Assembly (NCBI GenBank): GCA_035079385.1
Contig: JAVHKY010000046.1
Coordinates: 2,480,001 to 2,544,000 of the forward strand
Length of the DNA: 64,000 bases
Source of the DNA: Aspidiotus rigidus
Lineage: Eukaryota > Arthropoda > Insecta > Hemiptera > Diaspididae
Direction of reading: 5' to 3'
The translations under genes were made by a program, and so were the position numbers. Positions 56,294 through 64,000 of the stretch are shown here, piece after piece. Position 1 is the first letter of the stretch, and each line of letters starts with the position of its first letter. A model generated the notes under the pieces. The model was not told the DNA's origin, did no database searches, and saw only the letters and a list, made by a program, of their open reading frames with translations.

Positions 56294-58474
56294 AGACCTA
56301 TTGGGTTTCATTTTTAGTCGCCAGAGAAGTTTTTCAGTTCAATGGATATGAAATTCGTAATCTGCGTTAAATTTTGGTTAGGATAGGTTTATTGGGTACA
56401 ATTTTTAGTCGCGGGAGATATTTTTCTGATGAAAATTCAGTTTTCACAGAGGGCAATAATTTCGAATTTTCGGAATTGTGATATGTGGTCTAAATTTTCA
56501 GCCCGAAGGATATGAAATTCGTAATCTGCATTAAATTACGGTTAGGGTAGGTTTATTGGGTACAATTGTTTGTCGCCGGAGATTTTTTTATGATGAAAAT
56601 TCAGTTTTCACAGAGGGCAATGATTTTGAATTATGGAAATTGTTATCAGCTATCGCATTTTTCAGCTAAGCCGATATGAAATTTGTAATCTGCGTTACTT
56701 TTCGGTTAGGGTAGGTCTATTGACCTCCATTTTTAGCCGCCAGAGAATTTTTTTGTTGAATATTCAGTTTTCACAGAGGGCAATGATTAGGAATTATTCG
56801 AATTGTGATCGCTATCGAGTTTTTCAGCTGAACCGATATGAAATTTGTAATCTGCGTTGAATTCGGTTAGGATAGGCCTAATGGGTACCATTTTGTGTCG
56901 CGAGAGATTAATTTCTCTTTAATATTCATTTGTCACAGAGGGCAATAATTTCGAATTTCATTCAGCCTAAAACGATCAGCAGGGTAAGAGCTTCTTTATA
57001 TGTGTAGAAAGATACCATTCTCCAATTTCTGTCGATGTCACCATCGGTTTAAATTCAATTGAAATCCAGCCCAATACGATCAGCAGAATTGAAGCAATGT
57101 TATATGTGTAGAAAGATACCATTCTGCAATTTCGGTTGATATCATCATCCATTTAAATTCAATTGAAATTCAGTATGAAACGATCAGCAGAATGGGAGCT
57201 TTGTTATTTGTGTAGAGAGATACCATTCTGCAATTTCGGTTGTTATCATCATCCATTTAAATTCAAATGAAATTCAGTAATAAACGATCAGCAGAATGAG
57301 AGCTTTGTTGTTTGTGTAGAAAGATACCATTCTCCAATTTCGGTCGATGTGACCATCCGTTTAAATTCAATTGAAATTCAGTATGAAACGATCAGCAGAA
57401 TGGGAGCTTTGTTATTTGTGTAGAAAGATACCATTCTCCAATTTCTGTCCATATCACACTCTATTCAAATTCAATTGAAATCTGGGCTAAAACGATCAGC
57501 AGAATGAGAGCGTTGTTATATGTATAGGGAGATACAATTCTCCAATTTCAGTTAATATCATCATCTATTTTAATTCAATTGAATTTTAAATTGAAACGAT
57601 CAGCAGAATGGGAGCTTTGTTATATGTGTAAGGAGATACCATTCTCTAATTTCTGTTGATATTATCATCTATTTGAATTCAATTTGATATTAGTATGAAA
57701 CGATCAGCAGAATGGGTCCCTTGTTATATGTAAAGGAAGATATCATTCTTCAGATTCTGTCTATATCACCATCCATTTAACTTTAATTAAAATATGCTTT
57801 AAATTTCGGTTAAAATAGGCCTATTGGGTACCATTTTAAGTTATCAGCGATTATCTTCTGTTGAATATTCAGTTTTCACAGAGGGCAAATATTTCGAACT
57901 TTGATATTTGTGATCGGAGGTCAGGTTTTTCAGGTGAACCGATATGAAATTTGTAATCGGTGTTGATTTTTCGATTAGGATAGACCTGTTGGGTATCATT
58001 TTTAGTTGCCAGAGAATTTTTTTTGTTGAAAATTCAGTTTTCACAGAGGGCAATAATATTGAATTCTAGAAATTGTGATCATTTATCAAGTTTTTCAACT
58101 GAACCGATATGAAATTCGTAATCTGCGTTACTTTTCGGTTAGGGTAGGTCTATTGGCTTCCATTTTTAGCTGGCAGAGATTTATTCCTCATGTTGAGAAT
58201 TCAGTTTACTTAGGGGGCAACAACTTCGAATTCTGGAATTCGTGTTCGGAGTTCGAGTTTTTCAACTGAACCGATATGAAATATGTAATCGGCGTTAAAT
58301 TTCGATTAGGATAGACCTATCGGAAATCATTTTTAGTCGCAAGAGATTTTTTCTGTTGAAAATTCAGTTTTAATAGATGCAGTAACTTCGAATTGCGGAT
58401 TTTGTGATCGGAGGTCAGGTTGTCTAACTGAACCGATATAAAATTTGTAATCGCCGTTACAATTCGATTAGGAC
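56294..58474. repeat. Satellite higher-order unit 6 (2181 bp)
   Basis: Standard-length unit with eight B monomers. Length matches units 7 and 8 to within 1 bp. Confidence 0.9.
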
Positions 58475-60654
58475 AGACCTATTGGGTTTCATTTTTAGTC
58501 GCCAGAGAAGTTTTTCAGTTCAATGGATATGAAATTCGTAATCTGCGTTAAATTTTGGTTAGGATAGGTTTATTGGGTACAATTTTTAGTCGCGGGAGAT
58601 ATTTTTCTGATGAAAATTCAGTTTTCACAGAGGGCAATAATTTCGAATTTTCGGAATTGTGATATGTGGTCTAAATTTTCAGCCCGAAGGATATGAAATT
58701 CGTAATCTGCATTAAATTACGGTTAGGGTAGGTTTATTGGGTACAATTGTTTGTCGCCGGAGATTTTTTTATGATGAAAATTCAGTTTTCACAGAGGGCA
58801 ATGATTTTGAATTATGGAAATTGTTATCAGCTATCGCATTTTTCAGCTAAACCGATATGAAATTTGTAATCTGCGTTACTTTTCGGTTAGGGTAGGTCTA
58901 TTGACCTCCATTTTTAGCCGCCAGAGAATTTTTTTGTTGAATATTCAGTTTTCACAGAGGGCAATGATTAGGAATTATTCGAATTGTGATCGCTATCGAG
59001 TTTTTCAGCTGAACCGATATGAAATTTGTAATCTGCGTTGAATTCGGTTAGGATAGGCCTAATGGGTACCATTTTGTGTCGCGAGAGATTAATTTCTCTT
59101 TAATATTCATTTGTCACAGAGGGCAATAATTTCGAATTTCATTCAGCCTAAAACGATCGGCAGGGTAAGAGCTTCTTTATATGTGTAGAAAGATACCATT
59201 CTCCAATTTCTGTCGATGTCACCATCGGTTTAAATTCAATTGAAATCCAGCCCAATACGATCAGCAGAATTGAAGCAATGTTATATGTGTAGAAAGATAC
59301 CATTCTGCAATTTCGGTTGATATCATCATCCATTTAAATTCAATTGAAATGCAGTATGAAACGATCAGCAGAATGGGAGCTTTGTTATTTGTGTAGAGAG
59401 ATACCATTCTGCAATTTCGGTTGTTATCATCATCCATTTAAATTCAAATGAAATTCAGTAATAAACGATCAGCAGAATGAGAGCTTTGTTGTTTGTGTAG
59501 AAAGATACCATTCTCCAATTTCGGTCGATGTGACCATCCGTTTAAATTCAATTGAAATTCAGTATGAAACGATCAGCAGAATGGGAGCTTTGTTATTTGT
59601 GTAGAAAGATACCATTCTCCAATTTCTGTCCATATCACACTCTATTCAAATTCAATTGAAATCTGGGCTAAAACGATCAGCAGAATGAGAGCGTTGTTAT
59701 ATGTATAGGGAGATACCATTCTCCAATTTCAGTTAATATCATCATCTATTTTAATTCAATTGAATTTTAAATTGAAACGATCAGCAGAATGGGAGCTTTG
59801 TTATATGTGTAAGGAGATACCATTCTCTAATTTCTGTTGATATTATCATCTATTTGAATTCAATTTGAAATTAGTATGAAACGATAGCAGAATTGGTCCC
59901 TTGTTATATGTAAAGGAAGATATCATTCTCCAGATTCTGTCCATATCACCATCCATTTAACTTTAATTAAAATGTGCTTTAAATTTCGGTTAAAATAGGC
60001 CTATTGGGTACCATTTTAAGTTATCAGCGATTATCTTCTGTTGAATATTCAGTTTTCACAGAGGGCAAATATTTCGAACTTTGGTATTTGTGATCGGAGG
60101 TCAGGTTTTTTCAGGTGAACCGATATGAAATTTGTAATCGGTGTTAATTTTTCGATTAGGATAGACCTATTGGGTATCATTTTTAGTCGCCAGAGAATTT
60201 TTTTGTTGAAAATTCAGTTTTCACAGAGGGCAATAATATTGAATTCTAGAAATTGTGATCATTTATCAAGTTTTTCAACTGAACCGATATGAAATTCGTA
60301 ATCTGCGTTACTTTTCGGTTAGGGTAGGTCTATTGGCTTCCATTTTTAGCTGGCAGAGATTTATTCCTCATGTTGAGAATTCAGTTTACTTAGGGGGCAA
60401 CAACTTCGAATTCTGGAATTCGTGTTCGGAGTTCGAGTTTTTCAACTGAACCGATATGAAATATGTAATCGGCGTTAAATTTCGATTAGGATAGACCTAT
60501 CGGAAATCATTTTTAGTCGCAAGAGATTTTTTCTGTTGAAAATTCAGTTTTAATAGATGCAGTAACTTCGAATTGCGGATTTTGTGATCGGAGGTCAGGT
60601 TGTCTAACTTAACCGATATAAAATTTGTTATCGCCGTTACATTTCGATTAGGAT
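58475..60654. repeat. Satellite higher-order unit 7 (2180 bp), reference layout
   Basis: Layout: a short A monomer (58475-58568, 94 bp, internally deleted); A monomers 58569-58732, 58733-58896 and 58897-59057 (161-164 bp); a partial A (59058-59146); about eight B monomers of 104 bp (59147 to about 59970); the tail of an A monomer to 59999; then four A monomers (60000-60654). A monomers end in variants of TTCGGTTAGGATAGG. B monomers share ACGATCAGCAGAATGGGAGC and AGATACCATTCTCCAATTTC. Confidence 0.92.
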
Positions 60655-62834
60655 AGACCTATTGGGTTTCATTTTTAGTCGCCAGAGAAGTTTTTCAGTT
60701 CAATGGATATGAAATTCGTAATCTGCGTTAAATTTTGGTTAGGATAGGTTTATTGGGTACAATTTTTAGTCGCGGGAGATATTTTTCTGATGAAAATTCA
60801 GTTTTCACAGAGGGCAATAATTTCGAATTTTCGGAATTGTGATATGTGGTCTAAATTTTCAGCCCGAAGGATATGAAATTCGTAATCTGCATTAAATTAC
60901 GGTTAGGGTAGGTTTATTGGGTACAATTGTTTGTCGCCGGAGATTTTTTTATGATGAAAATTCAGTTTTCACAGAGGGCAATGATTTTGAATTATGGAAA
61001 TTGTTATCAGCTATCGCATTTTTCAGCTTAACCGATATGAAATTTGTAATCTGCGTTCCTTTTCGGTTAGGGTAGGTCTATTGACCTCCATTTTTAGCCG
61101 CCAGAGAATTTTTTTGTTGAATATTCAGTTTTCACAGAGGGCAATGATTAGGAATTATTCAAATTGTGATCGCTATCGAGTTTTTCAGCTGAACCGATAT
61201 GAAATTTGTAATCTGCGTTGAATTCGGTTAGGATAGGCCTAATGGGTACCATTTTGTGTCGCGAGAGATTAATTTCTCTTTAATATTCATTTGTCACAGA
61301 GGGCAATAATTTCGAATTTCATTTAGCCTAAAACGATCAGCAGGGTAAGAGCTTCTTTATATGTGTAGAAAGATACCATTCTCCAATTTCTGTCGATGTC
61401 ACCATCTGTTTAAATTCAATTGAAATCCAGCCGAATACGATCAGCAGAATTGAAGCAATGTTATATGTGTAGAAAGATACCATTCTGCAATTTCGGTTGA
61501 TATCATCATCCATTTAAATTCAATTGAAATTCAGTATGAAACGATCAGCAGAATGGGAGCTTTGTTATTTGTGTAGAGAGATACCATTCTGCAATTTCGG
61601 TTGTTATCATCATCCATTTAAATTCAAATGAAATTCAGTAATAAACGATCAGCAGAATGAGAGCTTTGTTGTTTGTGTAGAAAGATACCATTCTCCAATT
61701 TCGGTCGATGTGACCATCCGTTTAAATTCAATTGAAATTCAGTATGAAACGATCAGCAGAATGGGAGCTTTGTTATTTGTGTAGAAAGATACCATTCTCC
61801 AATTTCTGTCCATATCACACTCTATTCAAATTCAATTGAAATCTGGGCTAAAACGATCAGCAGAATGAGAGCGTTGTTATATGTATAGGGAGATACCATT
61901 CTCCAATTTCAGTTAATATCATCATCTATTTTAATTCAATTGAATTTTAAATTGAAACGATCAGCAGAATGGGAGCTTTGTTATATGTGTAAGGAGATAC
62001 CATTCTCTAATTTCTGTTGATATTATCATCTATTTGAATTCAATTTGAAATTAGTATGAAACGATAGCAGAATTGGTCCCTTGTTATATGTAAAGGAAGA
62101 TATCATTCTCCAGATTCTGTCCATATCACCATCCATTTAACTTTAATTAAAATATGCTTTAAATTTCGGTTAAAATAGGCCTATTGGGTACCATTTTAAG
62201 TTATCAGCGATTATCTTCTGTTGAATATTCAGTTTTCACAGAGGGCAAATATTTCGAACTTTGATATTTGTGATCGGAGGTCAGGTTTTTTCAGGTGAAC
62301 CGATATGAAATTTGTAATCGGTGTTAATTTTTCGATTAGGATAGACCTATTGGGTATCATTTTTAGTCGCCAGAGAATTTTTTTGTTGAAGATTCAGTTT
62401 TCACAGAGGGCAATAATATTGAATTCTAGAAATTGTGATCATTTATCAAGTTTTTCAACTGAACCGATATGAAATTCGTAATCTGCGTTACTTTTCGGTT
62501 AGGGTAGGTCTATTGGCTTCCATTTTTAGCTGGCAGAGATTTTTTCCTCATGTTGAGAATTCAGTTTACATAGAGGGCAACAACTTCGAATTCTGGATTT
62601 CGTGTTCGGAGTTCGAGTTTTTCAACTGAACCGATATGAAATTTGTAATCGGCGTTAAATTTCGATTAGGATAGACCTATCGAAAATCATTTTTAGTCGC
62701 AAGAGATTTTTTCTGTTGAAAATTCAGTTTTAATAGATGCAGTAACTTCGAATTGCGGATTTTGTGATCGGAGGTCAGGTTGTTTAACTGAACCGATATA
62801 AAATTTGTAATCGGCGTTACATTTCGATTAGTAT
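60655..62834. repeat. Satellite higher-order unit 8 (2180 bp)
   Basis: Same length and order as unit 7, with scattered substitutions only. Confidence 0.92.
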
Positions 62835-64000
62835 AGACCTATTGGGTTCCATTTTTAGTCGCCAGAGAAGTTTTTCAGTTCAATGGATATGAAATTCGTA
62901 ATCTGCGTTAAATTTCGGTTAGGATAGGTTTATTGGGTACAATTTTTAGTCGCGGCAGACATTTTTCTGATGAAAATTCAGTTTTCACAGAGGGCAATAA
63001 TTTCGAATTTTCGGAATTGTGATATGTGGTCTAAATTTTCAGCCCGAAGGATATGAAATTCGTAATCTGCATTAAATTACGGTTAGGGTAGGTTTATTGG
63101 GTACAATTGTTTGTCGCCGGAGATTTTTTTATGATGAAAATTCAGTTTTCACAGAGGGCAATGATTTTGAATTATGGAAATTGTTATCAGCTATCGCATT
63201 TTTCAGCTAAACCGATATGAAATTTGTAATCTGCGTTACTTTTCGGTTAGGGTAGGTCTATTGACCTCCATTTTTAGCCGCCAGAGAATTTTTTTTGTTG
63301 AATATTCAGTTTTCACAGAGGGCAATGACTAGGAATTATTCAAATTGTGATCGCTATCGAGTTTTTCAGCTGAACCGATATGAAATTTGTAATCTGCGTT
63401 GAATTCGGTTAGGATAGGCCTAATGGGTACCATTTTGTGTCGCGAGAGATTAATTTCTCTTTAATATTCATTTGTCACAGAGGGCAATAATTTCGAATTT
63501 CATTCAGCCTAAAACGATCAGCAGGGTAAGAGCTTCTTTATATGTGTAGAAAGATACCATTCTCCAATTTCTGTCGATGTCACCATCGGTTTAAATTCAA
63601 TTGAAATCCAGCCCAATACGATCAGCAGAATTGAAGCAATGTTATATGTGTAGAAAGATACCATTCTGCAATTTCGGTTGATATCATCATCCATTTAAAT
63701 TCAATTGAAATGCAGTATGAAACGATCAGCAGAATGGGAGCTTTGTTATTTGTGTAGAGAGATACCATTCTGCAATTTCGGTTGTTATCATCATCCATTT
63801 AAATTCAAATGAAATTCAGTAATAAACGATCAGCAGAATGAGAGCTTTGTTGTTTGTGTAGAAAGATACCATTCTCCAATTTCGGTCGATGTGACCATCC
63901 GTTTAAATTCAATTGAAATTCAGTATGAAACGATCAGCAGAATGGGAGCTTTGTTATTTGTGTAGAAAGATACCATTCTCCAATTTCTGTCCATATCACA
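62835..64000. repeat. Satellite higher-order unit 9, cut by the window edge
   Basis: The first 1166 bp of a unit: A block and about five B monomers. The array continues beyond the window. Confidence 0.92.

Noticed and set aside
49471..58053. Minus-strand 69-aa frames MPSVKTEFSTKKILW in two satellite units
   Set aside because: Same reason: a satellite shadow, interrupted in other units.
45957..63200. A 75-aa frame (MEIVISYRIFQLNRYEICNL...) and a 64-aa frame repeated in most satellite units
   Set aside because: Conserved only because the DNA unit is amplified; the frames read through A monomers and match no protein family.
44655..64000. CRISPR-like array
   Set aside because: Monomers are contiguous 104 and 165 bp repeats without spacers, in a eukaryotic context.

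Overview
The window is eukaryotic, AT-rich and made almost entirely of repeats. It is most likely arthropod, probably insect. The pointers are an R1-clade non-LTR retrotransposon with three gag zinc knuckles, a Ty1/copia element whose primer-binding site is of the tRNA-iMet half-molecule type known from Drosophila copia, CR1/Jockey-like LINE fragments, and many hAT, TA-inserting and foldback elements. Species cannot be read from the sequence. I see no complete host gene; the best host-like candidate is a short cysteine-rich exon near 38.2 kb.

1-10,094: two same-strand (minus) copies of one LINE sit inside (AAT)n microsatellite. Copy 1 (334-7032) looks full length and intact: 5'UTR with 43-bp tandem repeats, ORF1/gag (5967-3880), ORF2 endonuclease-RT (3874-764) whose ATG lies 5 nt after the ORF1 stop, and a 430-bp 3'UTR. 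Copy 2 (7069-9668) is a nearly identical 5'-truncated copy. All junctions abut pure AAT repeats (95, 12 and 142 units), and the two 3' junctions are identical in phase.

10,095-16,094: a Ty1/copia retrotransposon with gag, protease, integrase, RT and RNase H, broken by frameshifts and stops. Its 195-bp 5' LTR is preceded head-to-head by an inverted LTR, and its 3' LTR is cut to 59 bp. Three hairpin repeats lie between pol and the polypurine tract.

16,095-36,430: a graveyard of nested elements. It holds two LINE fragments, relics of a ubiquitin-protease (USP) and an OTU protease each followed by the same short terminal module, a hAT-like family with exact 8-bp target duplications (462 bp and 4.2 kb members), a 2.9-kb foldback element, a CACTA-ended foldback, a 744-bp hAT element, and short retroposon-like insertions with 8-14 bp target duplications and central hammerhead-ribozyme-like cores.

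36,430-44,654: mostly unique AT-rich DNA with small tandem repeats, a diverged hairpin MITE and the possible zinc-binding exon.

44,655-64,000: a satellite array. A short run of ~165-bp A monomers leads into nine (last one partial) higher-order units of about 2.18 kb. Each unit combines A-type (~165 bp) and unrelated B-type (~104 bp) monomers. Units differ mainly by whole B monomers, and one unit carries a 369-bp TA-flanked MITE. The array runs off the right edge.
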